64,000 nucleotides of DNA. Origin: Streptomyces minutiscleroticus (GTDB lineage Bacteria; Actinomycetota; Actinomycetes; Streptomycetales; Streptomycetaceae). The stretch lies in the NCBI RefSeq assembly GCF_014650875.1, contig NZ_BMVU01000046.1, forward strand, positions 1 through 64,000, read 5' to 3'. The notes under the pieces were generated by a model. The model was not told the origin of the DNA, did not search any database, and saw nothing but the letters and a program-made list of their open reading frames with translations. This document shows, piece after piece, positions 28,601-36,866 of the stretch. Position numbers and translations under genes: made by a program. How positions within the stretch are numbered: the first letter of the stretch is position 1; the number at the start of each line of letters is the position of its first letter.

Positions 28601-28761
28601 GAACTCGCGCCCGAACCACCCGACGCGTTCTGCGTGTACCAGGCAGGTGGTGCGTAGTCGATGGTGAACTCGCCCGTCGTCTCGATGGCGGACTCCGCGT
28701 CGGACTGGTCATCGCCGGGTGTGGCCCAGCCCCCGCGGATCCCGTCCCGATCGCTGTTCAC
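25612..28761 (-). CDS. EspI-like ParA/MinD-type ATPase of the ESX locus
   Basis: 1049 residues. About 1-600 is disordered: acidic/Thr/Asp-rich, then Pro/Ala/Gln-rich with five GYGFPQP-like repeats. The ATPase core follows (about 625-880): SLKGGVGKTTTT (K636 onward, deviant Walker A), IDANPDAGTL and DSGTG motifs of MinD/ParA proteins. The C-terminus (about 900-1049) is again Pro/Gln-rich with PPYGQPAP repeats. Similar ATPases (EspI in mycobacteria) accompany type VII systems and may regulate secretion. Starts at a GTG behind AGGAGG; longer frames from 28842 are rejected. Monocistronic or distal to the eccE unit. Confidence 0.82.
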   Translation of the reverse strand: MNSDRDGIRGGWATPGDDQSDAESAIETTGEFTIDYAPPAWYTQNASGGSGASSGFGSQEQSQDPSSQPPSASGDPEAGAAPSAGDFGGTTAETGAEPDADPDAGSTSASAPGSDAVTPEAPAGGEAGSGDGTGAFGGTGAWSGEVDNGATMRISAAALKQEIEERTAAESSAAGASPTASGTSADLGDAAGTDTDAATGTDTATDTDAATGTDAGDSAGDAVTGDAPAGDAADTSGPEEGAARRAVGSPDGPSAEAGKTGASAAASGAAADAPDTEGGQNAESAGSAESQGSVPGATTEVSADVPGGTGAAGQDASAWTPPPPLPQSGLPPLPPAYQPAVPAPAPVPGAQWPTAQPAEPPKSAEEQEGQEGPQVPAAAQPQAPAPAPDLPPFQPQAPQPAPPAWPASPGAPEQPGGYGFPQPAPQPPHAPAPPAGHGFPQPPAPPQVPAPAQPAGYGFPQPGQPGAAAPAAPVPPAPPAGYGFPHPGAPAAPQSPGQPDPAAQQAGYGFPQPRNPEAPDGPGAPGQPQAQPGQPQAPGAQPPVDPRVGAAWPQAVQHDQRQPTNPGAPLGYTAAVELSSDRLLNNKKQKAKSGRPAAASRFKLGAKKEEAERQRKLDLIRTPVLSCYRIAVISLKGGVGKTTTTTALGATLATERQDKILAIDANPDAGTLGRRVRRETGATIRDLVQAIPYLNSYMDIRRFTSQAPSGLEIIANDVDPAVSTTFNDEDYRRAIDVLGKQYPVILTDSGTGLLYSAMRGVLDLADQLIIVSTPSVDGASSASTTLDWLSAHGYADLVSRSVTVISGVRETGKMIKVEDIVAHFETRCRGVVVVPFDEHLAAGAEVDLDMMRPKVREAYFNLSAMVAEDFVRHQQAHGLWTSDGNPPPVAAPPMPGQPVQGRPPYGQPAPGRPPYGQPAPDQPPYGRPVPEQPAYGLPPQQPHPQQPGYAYPHPGQEYPQPGQPPAAHEAQPQPQAPQPPYQPGQPFQPGQPYQQPGQPYQPNAQQPPAPAPGPPYQPYPAAPPVPPAPAPEQGQAEGQNPPPPAPPRQ
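28095..28205 (-). repeat. Minisatellite encoding Thr/Asp/Ala repeats
   Basis: Tandem GGTA(C/T)CGGTGGCGGC(G/A)TC-like units inside the ESX ATPase gene encode ATGTDTDA-type peptides. Copy number is likely variable between strains. Confidence 0.65.
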
Positions 28762-29099
28762 AATTCCTCCTGGTGTGGTCGAGCACCCGCATGCCGTGCT
28801 GGGGCGACCGCTCTTTCCGTTCGAAGTCGTCCGAATCCGCACGGCTGTCCCCCTGGGGGCGCCGACTGCCTGTTCGCGGTTTCCATGGGTGCGCCCGGTC
28901 CCAGCCTAATCACCACGAGTGTGCCAGGGCAGGCCCGTCCGCCCCTCCGCGCCCGTCCACCACGTCACGTCCGCCCCGGAGGTGACGCACGCGCCCCTCG
29001 CATCCCCGAACAAACCGGGTCTTCACGGCGCTCCGAAGGGAACAGAATCAGCCGGGAACCGAACCCGGCCACGCCGTACCGGTCCACCGCCGCGCCGGC
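28762..29099. other. 338-bp gap upstream of ESX ATPase gene
   Basis: Contains the TAGGCT promoter and the mRNA leader of the ATPase gene, including its AGGAGG site. The rest, toward the 29100 gene, shows no further gene or clear terminator. Confidence 0.5.
28903..28908 (-). promoter_or_regulatory. Promoter -10 for ESX ATPase gene
   Basis: Minus-strand TAGGCT, with TGCCCT 17 bases upstream. It implies a leader of about 135 bases before the GTG at 28761. Confidence 0.42.
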
Positions 29100-29912
29100 T
29101 CAGTCCATGCGGCGAGGCGTACCCAGCAATCCGGTCTCGGCGTCGGTGGGCTGTGTCATCACGTACTGGCGGTCCCGGTCGGCGCACCACAGCGTGACAC
29201 CGTCGGTGAGCGTGGGCAGCGACTCCACGTCCTCCCGAGGAAGGGCCAGCGTGCGGCTTATCTCGGCGGCCTCGTCCGGCGAGACCTGCTGCACTCCGAC
29301 GAGCCGCGCCTGACGCATCAGCCGCGGAGCCACCGGACTGAGGTACGGCAGCAGTGTCAGCACCGCTTGCCAGGGTCCCGAGACGACCCGCCCGCGGGGC
29401 GGCCGCATACCGCAGTCCCGTACCACCAGCACCGAGTTGCCGGCCGAGGCCCCCTGAGGCGGCACCCGGCCCACGTCGTACACGGTCATGCCGGACTGCC
29501 CGCCGCCCACGGCCTGCACCAACTGCGCCCAGGCCTGGGCCCGTCCGGTCTCCACGGCGACGCGCGTCCCCGTGGCCGCCGCCCGCAGGGCGATGACCTG
29601 GGCGGTCCACAGACCGCCGATCAGGACGACGTCGTACGGAGTCGGCCGGTTCAAGCCCAGCACCGCGGGCTGCCCCTCGGCGTCGACGCCGACGACGACA
29701 CCGTCGTCCCCGATGGGCAGGGCGAGGGTGTCCAGCTGTTCCGCGGACAGGGTGTGCCGTCCGTGCCGGGGGCCCCGCAGCCCGAACCCGCTGCGCACGC
29801 GATCGCGCAGCCGTTCCGCGGCCGAGGGCTCCGGAGGACCGCCGGCCGTGGTGTACGCCGCCGGTGGATACGCCCCGGGGCCGTTCGTCGTCCGTGAGGT
29901 CATGGCCGTCAC
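29100..29912 (-). CDS. ESX-associated hypothetical protein
   Basis: 270 residues, no recognised catalytic motif. After a Pro/Gly-rich start (1-~30) the protein is a globular alpha/beta fold with LALPIGDDGVVVGVDAEGQPAVLGLNR split around residues 64-90. Next come an RxxATGTRVAVETGRAQAW segment, reminiscent of a Rossmann-like or degenerate ATPase fold, and VVRDCGM. No transmembrane segment. The GTG start overlaps the eccE stop as GTGA, so it is co-translated with EccE and probably acts with the secretion machine. ATG 29903 is an alternative start. Confidence 0.65.
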   Translation of the reverse strand: MTAMTSRTTNGPGAYPPAAYTTAGGPPEPSAAERLRDRVRSGFGLRGPRHGRHTLSAEQLDTLALPIGDDGVVVGVDAEGQPAVLGLNRPTPYDVVLIGGLWTAQVIALRAAATGTRVAVETGRAQAWAQLVQAVGGGQSGMTVYDVGRVPPQGASAGNSVLVVRDCGMRPPRGRVVSGPWQAVLTLLPYLSPVAPRLMRQARLVGVQQVSPDEAAEISRTLALPREDVESLPTLTDGVTLWCADRDRQYVMTQPTDAETGLLGTPRRMD

Positions 29913-31234
29913 CGGGCACCTCCGAGAGGCAGAGTGGCGAGTACGCCGGGCAGCTGCTGGCGGTCGAGACGGGCCAGGCCCGTACCGGTCTGCCGCGCGG
30001 CCTGCTCCAGCGCGTGCCGTGCGGCGACCAGCTCGCTGTCGCTGCGCCCGGTCACCCGCATGTGGCCGGTCAGCGTCACCTCCCGCCGCTCACCGCGCGC
30101 CAGTGTGAGGCTGAAGGTCGTGGCCAGCGCGGGGACGGCGGTGAGCAGCGCGACCAGCTGAGGGAGGGAAGGACCCCGTCCGCCCAGCTGCGGCCACTGG
30201 CGCACCCAGTACGCCGTGTGCCTGCGGTTGTCGCAGCGCCAGCTACGGCTGGTCTCCTCGGTCCTGCGCTCCGGCACCTCGGTCCGTCCCGCCTCCGCCG
30301 TCACCAAGGGGTTGGCGCACGCCGACGTGGCCACGGCGGCCGTCAGCTCCTCCTCGTCCAGCACGGTGGCGCGGAAGCCCGCTCCCGTCAGCCGGCTGGC
30401 GAGGTGGTCCGCGACGCGCACGACGCACTTCTGCGCCCCGGTGAGCCCGCCTCCCCGCGCGGCCACGGCCTCCGGGCACAGCTCCGGATCCAGCTTCAAC
30501 GCGATCCAGGTGATGCGCACGGCGGGTGCTCCGGTCTGCGCCTGCAATGGGGCGTAGTTGCTCACCGCGACGGACTGCTGCGGCAGGTGCAGCGCGGGCG
30601 CGGGCTGCGTGTGCAGCACGACCTGGGCGGACTCCAGGCGGATCCCGTCCACCTCGAGGGCGTCCCGTACGAGACCCAGCGGCAACGGCTGCCGACTGCG
30701 CTCCGCCCGCAGCGCCGTCGCGTCGGCCTCCACCTGCAGGACGGCGGTGACGAACGTGCCGTCCCCGACGATGCCCACGGACCGGCGGTCACGGCCCCCG
30801 TAGGTGTAGGTGCGCAGACTCGGGTCGCACTCCACCGCGGGCGCGAGCCCCGGCTCCGTCCCAGGAGGCACCGGAGTGCCGGCCGCGTGGCGCTGCCGCG
30901 CCTTCAGGGCTCGTGCCGTGCCGAGCCATTCGGGCAGGGAGCGACCTCGGCGACGCACGAAGGCGAGCAGCACCAGGACCACCGCGACCACGGCCGCGGC
31001 GATCAGGGCCATGGGGCCGACGGCCCATCCGACGAGCAGTACGGCGGCCGCGAGTTCCAGCAGGACGAGTCGTTGCAATCGGAACGCCCCGGACTGCCCG
31101 GAATGCGCCCTGAGGTGGAACGGCCGTGCCTCCCGCGACTGCGCACCCGGTCCGGAGGAACCCTGCGCGGGAGAGGCCGGGGGGCCGTCCGCCTGCGACC
31201 GGTCGCGTGACCGGGACCGCGTTCTGGAAGCCAT
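29909..31234 (-). CDS. eccE: Type VII secretion membrane protein EccE
   Basis: 441 residues. Two adjacent transmembrane helices (about 55-93; LLELAAAVLLVGWAV, then LIAAAVVAVVLVLLAF) follow a basic Ser/Arg-rich head. A cytosolic/periplasmic EccE domain comes next, with RRSVGIVGDGTFVTAVLQVEA near 149-169 and WIALKLDPELCPEAVAARGGG near 245-265. EccE is a peripheral component of the ESX membrane complex. ATG at 31234 is chosen with GGGGGA upstream; GTG at 31237 is one codon earlier. Divergent from eccB. Confidence 0.85.
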   Translation of the reverse strand: MASRTRSRSRDRSQADGPPASPAQGSSGPGAQSREARPFHLRAHSGQSGAFRLQRLVLLELAAAVLLVGWAVGPMALIAAAVVAVVLVLLAFVRRRGRSLPEWLGTARALKARQRHAAGTPVPPGTEPGLAPAVECDPSLRTYTYGGRDRRSVGIVGDGTFVTAVLQVEADATALRAERSRQPLPLGLVRDALEVDGIRLESAQVVLHTQPAPALHLPQQSVAVSNYAPLQAQTGAPAVRITWIALKLDPELCPEAVAARGGGLTGAQKCVVRVADHLASRLTGAGFRATVLDEEELTAAVATSACANPLVTAEAGRTEVPERRTEETSRSWRCDNRRHTAYWVRQWPQLGGRGPSLPQLVALLTAVPALATTFSLTLARGERREVTLTGHMRVTGRSDSELVAARHALEQAARQTGTGLARLDRQQLPGVLATLPLGGAR

Positions 31235-31430
31235 CACTCCATCCCCCGTTTTCGCTCACATCCCGCTGGAATTCCGTCACAGGACCGGGCCCTTGAAGGC
31301 CCGGGTACCCTACCCGCTCCACGGGACCGCTCCTGCAACAGGCATAGTAGGGGGCCGGTCCGACAACGGAGGCGGGGGACGGCGTCCCTCGAGCGCGACC
31401 CAGGCCAGACACGGGGAGAAGCAGGCACAC

Positions 31431-32960
31431 ATGGCATCTCGGCGGGACCAGCTCAATGCCTACACCTTCGCGAAGCGCCGTATGCTCGCGGCCTTCGTCC
31501 AGTCGTCCCCCGACGGCTCGGAGGAGGGGGCGCCGCGTCCGTTGCGCGCCGTCCTGCCGGGCGTCATCGCCGGGGTGGTCGTCGTGGCCGCGTTCGGCGC
31601 GTGGGGGATGTTCAAACCGACCGCACCGAAGGGCTGGGACGAGCCGGGCAAGAAGGTGATCGTCGCCAGCGACTCCACCACCAGGTACGTCGTCCTCAGG
31701 ACCGACGGGAAGGAGCAGCTGCACCCCGTGCTCAACATGGCGTCGGCGAAGCTCCTCCTCGACGACCCGGGCCGGGCCGACGTCGTCACCGTCGACGAGT
31801 CCGTCCTCGACAAGGGCGACATCCCGCGTGGCGTCACCATCGGCATCCCCTACGCTCCTGACCGGCTCCCCTCCGCCAAGGAGGCGGGCGCCGCGAAGCG
31901 CTGGGCCGTCTGCGAGCGCCCGAGCGCGGGCGACAACACGATCCAGAAGGCCGCGTTCGTCCTGGCCTCCCGCGACATGAAGAAGACCGAGGGCGCGAAC
32001 AGACTGCGTGGCGGCGAGCTGCTGTACGTCGCGGGTCCGGACGGGACCCGTTACGTCGTGGACGCTCGCGGCACCGCGTACGAAGTGGACAAGTCCGACG
32101 AGTTGCTGCTGCGCACCCTCGTCGGCTCCGGCCGCGAACCCCAAAGGGTGTCCGCGCCCTGGCTGGAGACCCTCCACAAGGGTGACCCTGTCACCTTCCC
32201 CGAGGTCGAGGGCACGGTCGGCGCGGCAGCGGGAGTCGACGGCACCCTGCCCGACGAGGCGAACCAGGTCGGCATGATCCTGAAGGCCACCAACGGCGAC
32301 GCCGAGCAGTACTACATCGTCGAGCCGGGCAAAGTGGTCCCCGTCTCGGACTTCACCGCCAAGCTGCTCCTCAGCAGCCGGGAACTGGCCGGCCTCGGCC
32401 AGGCCGGCCAGGCGCTCGGCGTCAGCGCGGGCATGTTCGTGCCCACCACCACCGGGTTCTACGAGGACCGCAGGTGGCCGAGCCAGTCCCCGACGCCCGT
32501 CAACGAGGCGGACACCGCGGAGGGCAGCCGCAACACGGTCTGCAACGTCCTGCGCGACGTCGACGAGGGCAACGGACGGACCACGTTGAGCACCTGGGCG
32601 GGCACCGACTTCCCGGCGACCCTCCCCACCGGCTCCGACAGCGCGTACGTCACTCCCGGCTCCGGTCAGCTCTACCGCCAGTTCCAGGGTGAGGAGACCA
32701 AGGCGGGCGGTGTCTTCCTGGTCACCGACACCGGTCTGCGCTACGCCATGCAGTCCAACGACGACGGCGCCACGGACGACGCGGGCATCGGCCTCACTGC
32801 CAAGAAGCGCAAGGAACTCCAGCAGCAGGCCCAGCTGGCCCAGATCCACCTGGGGTACGGCGACGTGGACCCGGCACCCATTCCTCTGGAGTGGTCCAAG
32901 GCCCTGTCCACCGGCCCGCGGCTGTCGACCGCGGACGCCCGTCAGCCGCAGGGTTCCTGA
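31431..32960 (+). CDS. eccB: Type VII secretion membrane protein EccB
   Basis: 509 residues. The N-terminus MASRRDQLNAYTFAKRRMLAA is the family hallmark. A single helix (VLPGVIAGVVVVAAFGAWG, about 40-58) precedes a large extracytoplasmic domain built of repeats, with C-terminal cysteine pairs typical of EccB (e.g. RWAVCERP and NTVCNVL). EccB is an integral part of the ESX pore. GGGGAG lies upstream of the ATG. mycP follows after 19 bases. Confidence 0.94.
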   Translation: MASRRDQLNAYTFAKRRMLAAFVQSSPDGSEEGAPRPLRAVLPGVIAGVVVVAAFGAWGMFKPTAPKGWDEPGKKVIVASDSTTRYVVLRTDGKEQLHPVLNMASAKLLLDDPGRADVVTVDESVLDKGDIPRGVTIGIPYAPDRLPSAKEAGAAKRWAVCERPSAGDNTIQKAAFVLASRDMKKTEGANRLRGGELLYVAGPDGTRYVVDARGTAYEVDKSDELLLRTLVGSGREPQRVSAPWLETLHKGDPVTFPEVEGTVGAAAGVDGTLPDEANQVGMILKATNGDAEQYYIVEPGKVVPVSDFTAKLLLSSRELAGLGQAGQALGVSAGMFVPTTTGFYEDRRWPSQSPTPVNEADTAEGSRNTVCNVLRDVDEGNGRTTLSTWAGTDFPATLPTGSDSAYVTPGSGQLYRQFQGEETKAGGVFLVTDTGLRYAMQSNDDGATDDAGIGLTAKKRKELQQQAQLAQIHLGYGDVDPAPIPLEWSKALSTGPRLSTADARQPQGS

Positions 32961-32979
32961 GGCTCGCGAGGGAGACATC

Positions 32980-34233
32980 ATGCGATACGCACTCTCCACG
33001 GGCCCGCGGCGCGCGGTCGCGGTGACCGCGTCGGCACTCATCACCGTCGGAGTGGCCCTGGCACCTCCCGCCGCCGCGGACCCGGCGACCGGCCAGTGCA
33101 CGTTCCCCAACAAGAAGTACGAGGGCCGCCCCTGGTCCCTGCAGCGCGTCCTCCTCGAGGAACTGTGGAGCCAGTCCAAGGGCGAGAACGTCGAGGTGGC
33201 CGTGATCGACACAGGGGTGGACACGAAGAACCCCCAACTCAAGGACGCGGTGGACGCGTCGAAGGGGGCAAACTACCTGCCTTCCAAGGACGACAAGGGC
33301 GAACCGATCGACCGCGGCAGGTCCAACGGTACGACCGACAAGGTCGGCCACGGCACGCGCGTGGCGGGCATCATCGCGGCCCGCCCCGCCGAGGGCACGG
33401 GTTTCGTGGGCCTGGCCCCCGAAGCGAAGATCATCCCCATCAAGCAGAACGACGCGGAGGGCCACGGCACGGCCAAGACGCTGGCCCGGGCCATCGATCA
33501 CGCGATCGCCGTCAAGGCCGACATCATCAACATCTCCCAGGACACCGCGAACGCCGCCGAACCCGATCCCGTACTCAAGGAGGCGGTGGACAAGGCGCTG
33601 ACGCAGAACATCGTGGTGATCGCCTCGGCGGGCAACGACGGCCTCGGCGGCGGCTCCAAGAAGACGTATCCGGCGTCGTTCGAGGAAGTCCTGGCGGTGG
33701 CCGCCTCGGACCGCAACAACGAGCGCGCCTCGTTCTCCCAGTCCGGCGACTTCGTCGGAGTGGCGGCTCCCGGGGTCGACATGATCTCCACGGTCCCCGG
33801 GGGCGGCCACTGCTCCGACAACGGGACGAGTTTCTCCGCCCCCTATGTCGCCGGTGTCGCCGCCCTCATCAAGGCCAAGCACCAGGACTGGACCGCCGGC
33901 CAGATCGTCGCCCAGATCGAGCAGACCGCGGAACGCTCCGTCGACGGCCGCGACAACCGCGTCGGCTGGGGCGTCGTCGACCCGGTCCGCGCTCTGACCG
34001 AGGACGACCACCCGATCGAGTCCCCGAGCCCTCACGAGGGGCTGACCGAGGCGAAGGCTCCCACCCCGGCCGAACTCCACCTCGGCGAGACCGCCGACGA
34101 ACGCAACGCGCGCCTGGCGACCTACGCGGCCGTCGGGGCGATGGTGCTGGTGGCAGGCCTGGGCGGCACGGCAGTGGCGATGCGGGACGCCCGCAGGAAG
34201 CGGGACCACGGGATCGGAGCGTCAACGCGTTGA
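32980..34233 (+). CDS. mycP: Type VII secretion mycosin (subtilisin-like serine protease), copy 1
   Basis: A 417-residue S8 protease. Signal peptide (about 1-35, ending PPAAADP), catalytic triad D77 (VIDTGVD), H124 (GHGTRVAG) and S284 (NGTSFSAPYVAG) all present. A C-terminal transmembrane helix (about 385-405) and basic tail match mycosins, which are membrane-anchored ESX components. ATG 32980 follows GAGGGAG. Co-transcribed with eccB. Confidence 0.93.
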   Translation: MRYALSTGPRRAVAVTASALITVGVALAPPAAADPATGQCTFPNKKYEGRPWSLQRVLLEELWSQSKGENVEVAVIDTGVDTKNPQLKDAVDASKGANYLPSKDDKGEPIDRGRSNGTTDKVGHGTRVAGIIAARPAEGTGFVGLAPEAKIIPIKQNDAEGHGTAKTLARAIDHAIAVKADIINISQDTANAAEPDPVLKEAVDKALTQNIVVIASAGNDGLGGGSKKTYPASFEEVLAVAASDRNNERASFSQSGDFVGVAAPGVDMISTVPGGGHCSDNGTSFSAPYVAGVAALIKAKHQDWTAGQIVAQIEQTAERSVDGRDNRVGWGVVDPVRALTEDDHPIESPSPHEGLTEAKAPTPAELHLGETADERNARLATYAAVGAMVLVAGLGGTAVAMRDARRKRDHGIGASTR

Positions 34234-34547
34234 CCCGCTTCTACCTCCCGGTTTTTGTGGTCGCAAAGATCTACTGATGCGGGTGTCGGTGACCGGGGCA
34301 GCGGGAAGGAAGCAACGGTACTGCCGGAACCCATGCCCACTTCAGGTACGTATGGGGCGATCGACGCTTCTTGTTCGGCGGGCGGGCGGCCCAACGGCTC
34401 TGTGACCGACTAAGTACGAAGTCGGATTGGCTGAGATTTACACAATGGCTACAGTGACCGATGGGTGTTCAGGTGGTCACTGTGCTGCCGCGTACATCCA
34501 CCAGCGGTACACAACGGGGTACGGGGAAACGGGGAAGGTGGTGCGTC
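34234..34547. other. 314-bp gap after mycosin 1
   Basis: Holds the promoter at 34427-34455, a GTTTTTGT patch soon after the mycosin stop and a lower-GC stretch. The leader to the next gene is about 85 bases. No gene is supported. Confidence 0.5.
34427..34455 (+). promoter_or_regulatory. Promoter of the WXG-like/mycosin-2 unit
   Basis: TTGGCT (34427-34432) and TACAGT (34450-34455) are separated by exactly 17 bases in locally AT-richer DNA, 92 bases before the next ATG. Confidence 0.6.
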
Positions 34548-35012
34548 ATGCCTCCTGGGGAGAGCGGCGCCGATCTGCGGCGGGGCCTGGAAGCGCTCAC
34601 GACGTTCAAGAAGCGGGTGGACGGCCTGCTCAAGACCCTTGAAGGCTCCGCCGGCAGTCCTACCAAGGTGGAGGCGCAGCGCATCTCCCGCGCGTCGTTC
34701 AGTGGACCCGGGACGTTCCACGAGGCTTCCGGCCTCTACGCCCAGTACAACAACGTCCACGAACGTCTCGTCTCCCTCTCCAAGACGCTCGGCCTGCAGA
34801 TCGAGTCGATGCGGATCGCCGTCCACGGCGCGGACATCGGCTTCGACAACCTGGAAGAGGAGCAGCGCCGCCGCTTCTGGCAGATCCAGACACGCGTCGA
34901 CCGTGATCACCGTGAGTACACGCAGGAGCAGCGCGAGAGGGAAGCGGCGGAGCGCGGGCAGGACGGCAAGACGGAAGAGAAGCGTACCGACGACACCACG
35001 GCCGGGTACTGA
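34548..35012 (+). CDS. WXG100-like helical protein of the ESX locus
   Basis: 154 residues, all-helical by inspection. A first helix (ADLRRGLEALTTFKKRVDGLLKTLE) is followed by a turn and a second long helix (YAQYNNVHERLVSLSKTLG...). The C-terminus is charged. Length exceeds a classic WXG100 protein and the W-x-G is replaced by a F-S-G-P-G-T-F turn, so membership is tentative. GGGGAAGG precedes the ATG. Its TGA shares a base with the next ATG (TGATG), suggesting the two products form a pair. Confidence 0.6.
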   Translation: MPPGESGADLRRGLEALTTFKKRVDGLLKTLEGSAGSPTKVEAQRISRASFSGPGTFHEASGLYAQYNNVHERLVSLSKTLGLQIESMRIAVHGADIGFDNLEEEQRRRFWQIQTRVDRDHREYTQEQREREAAERGQDGKTEEKRTDDTTAGY

Positions 35013-36838
35013 TGGGCGACGAGAAGCAGCAGCAGAACGACCACAAGGCCGACCTGGAGCAGGTGGCTCAGCAGGTCGGCATCATCGACGCGGCCAACAC
35101 CGTGTCGGACATGCTCAGCGGCACCTTCTTCGGCAGGGTCCGCTTCTTCGGCACGACGAGCTTCGAGGGCCACCGGCTCAACGACATGATCGATCTCGTC
35201 GAGTCCGCGAACCCGGCCGACCTGGAGAGCGCCGGCGAAGCCCTGTGGAACGCCCGGACCGCCATCAACGAGGCCGCCGAGGAACTGAAGGGCCACATCG
35301 AGCGGGTCGACTGGGAGGGCGAGGCCGGCGACGCGTTCCGCACCTGGGGCAGTCAGCTCGTCAAGGACACGCAAAAGCTCGCCGAGTACGCCGACGCCGC
35401 GGGCACCCAGATCGCGGCCGCGGGCACGGGCCTCGCCTCCGTGCGCAGCTCCATGCCGCCGCGCGACAACCGGTCCGACCCCAAGACGGTCGACGACATC
35501 CCCAAGGACAAGCGCGTCGAGAGCAACGACGAGTACACGGCGGCCGTCAAAGCGGAGAAGCACCGCCAAGAGGCGATCAACCAGATGAACCGCCTGGCGT
35601 CGTTCTACAAGGTCTCGGAGGAGGCCCTGGCGAACCAGGAGCCGCCTGTGTTCCGGCCTATGGGGAATGTGGGGGTTCCGCGGCCGGAGAGGCCGCGCGA
35701 CTGGAGAGGCCCGGGAGCAGCGCAGGAAGGTGCGACCGCCGGTAGCGTTCGCGAGACCGATTCGGTAGTCCGTTATGCCTCGCACAGCGCTATGGGTGAC
35801 CCGGACCTGGGCAGGGACACCCCACCGTTGCAGGAAGCCAAAGAGGGGATCACCTACCCGGACAGAGCTGTCGGCACGGAGATCAACAGCGTCGGCACCC
35901 TGCCTCAGGAGACCAGGCCGGCGACCTCCGCGCCATCGGTGACCACGTCGGGCGGATCCTCCGGAGGAACGGCAATTCCTCCGTTCGTCAGTGGATCCGC
36001 AGCCCCCGCTTTCGGCACGGCAACCGGGCGCACTTCTGGGCTCAGCAAGACGAACGGCCCCCGGACTCCGTTCCCGGCACAGGGGCGTGCGGGTACCCCT
36101 GGTGGCACCGCCGCAGGCAGCACCGGACGTGGCTCCTCTGGCCAGGGACAGGTGGGACGAGCTGCCGCGACAGGGCAGGCCGGAGCCCGTGGAGCCACCG
36201 GACAGGCGGGCCGGGCTGCGGCCACAGGCCAGGCAGTGGCTCGCGGAGCCACCCCGGCTGCCGGCAGGACACCCATGGCGAACGGCATCTCCGGCGGCAC
36301 GTCGAGGACCGGTGGCGCGGCGGCCGGTCGCGTCGGAGGTACACCTGCATCTGGTGCCGGACGTGCAGGTGGTGCCGTCGGTCGAGCGAAAGCCGCAGAC
36401 GCCACGGGTGCCGGACGTAGTGGCGGGGTCGTCGGTGGGAAGCCGGTCACAGGAGGTACATCCGGTACGAGCGGTACCAAAGTGCCGCGTGGCACGGTCG
36501 TCGGTACCGAGGGTGCGACCGGCCCACGGAAGACGAGCGGTACACCCGGTCAACGCGGCGTGATCGGCGCGGCTACCAATCCAACACCAGGACGGACTCC
36601 GCGCCGGTCGACGAACAACCCGGACGGTGTGGTGGGTTCGCCCAAGAACCTCACCTCCAAGTCCAGGAACCGAGGACGCTTCTCCGGCGGCACCGGTCTG
36701 GTGCGTGGTCCGGCGAGCGAAGAGGATCTTGGTACGACCGGTGGCGCACGTCGACCGCAGCGTGAGCGATCGAGCGGTGAGGACGAGAGGCGCTCACCCG
36801 ACATCGAGCGGCGGAACGCGCCGCCGACGAACGACTGA
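35012..36838 (+). CDS. WXG-domain protein with long Gly/Thr/Arg-rich tail
   Basis: 608 residues. The N-terminal ~200 are helical with a central D-W-E-G (W101) that fits the WXG turn. About 310-608 is low-complexity with repeated RGATGQAGRAAATGQA-like segments and many Gly-Thr-Arg motifs. Likely an ESX-associated secreted or surface protein; no enzymatic motif is seen. Coupled to the upstream gene by TGATG and followed by the second mycosin after 28 bases, which might process it. Confidence 0.62.
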   Translation: MGDEKQQQNDHKADLEQVAQQVGIIDAANTVSDMLSGTFFGRVRFFGTTSFEGHRLNDMIDLVESANPADLESAGEALWNARTAINEAAEELKGHIERVDWEGEAGDAFRTWGSQLVKDTQKLAEYADAAGTQIAAAGTGLASVRSSMPPRDNRSDPKTVDDIPKDKRVESNDEYTAAVKAEKHRQEAINQMNRLASFYKVSEEALANQEPPVFRPMGNVGVPRPERPRDWRGPGAAQEGATAGSVRETDSVVRYASHSAMGDPDLGRDTPPLQEAKEGITYPDRAVGTEINSVGTLPQETRPATSAPSVTTSGGSSGGTAIPPFVSGSAAPAFGTATGRTSGLSKTNGPRTPFPAQGRAGTPGGTAAGSTGRGSSGQGQVGRAAATGQAGARGATGQAGRAAATGQAVARGATPAAGRTPMANGISGGTSRTGGAAAGRVGGTPASGAGRAGGAVGRAKAADATGAGRSGGVVGGKPVTGGTSGTSGTKVPRGTVVGTEGATGPRKTSGTPGQRGVIGAATNPTPGRTPRRSTNNPDGVVGSPKNLTSKSRNRGRFSGGTGLVRGPASEEDLGTTGGARRPQRERSSGEDERRSPDIERRNAPPTND

Positions 36839-36866
36839 CCGGACACGAGCGAGGACCTACAGAGGC

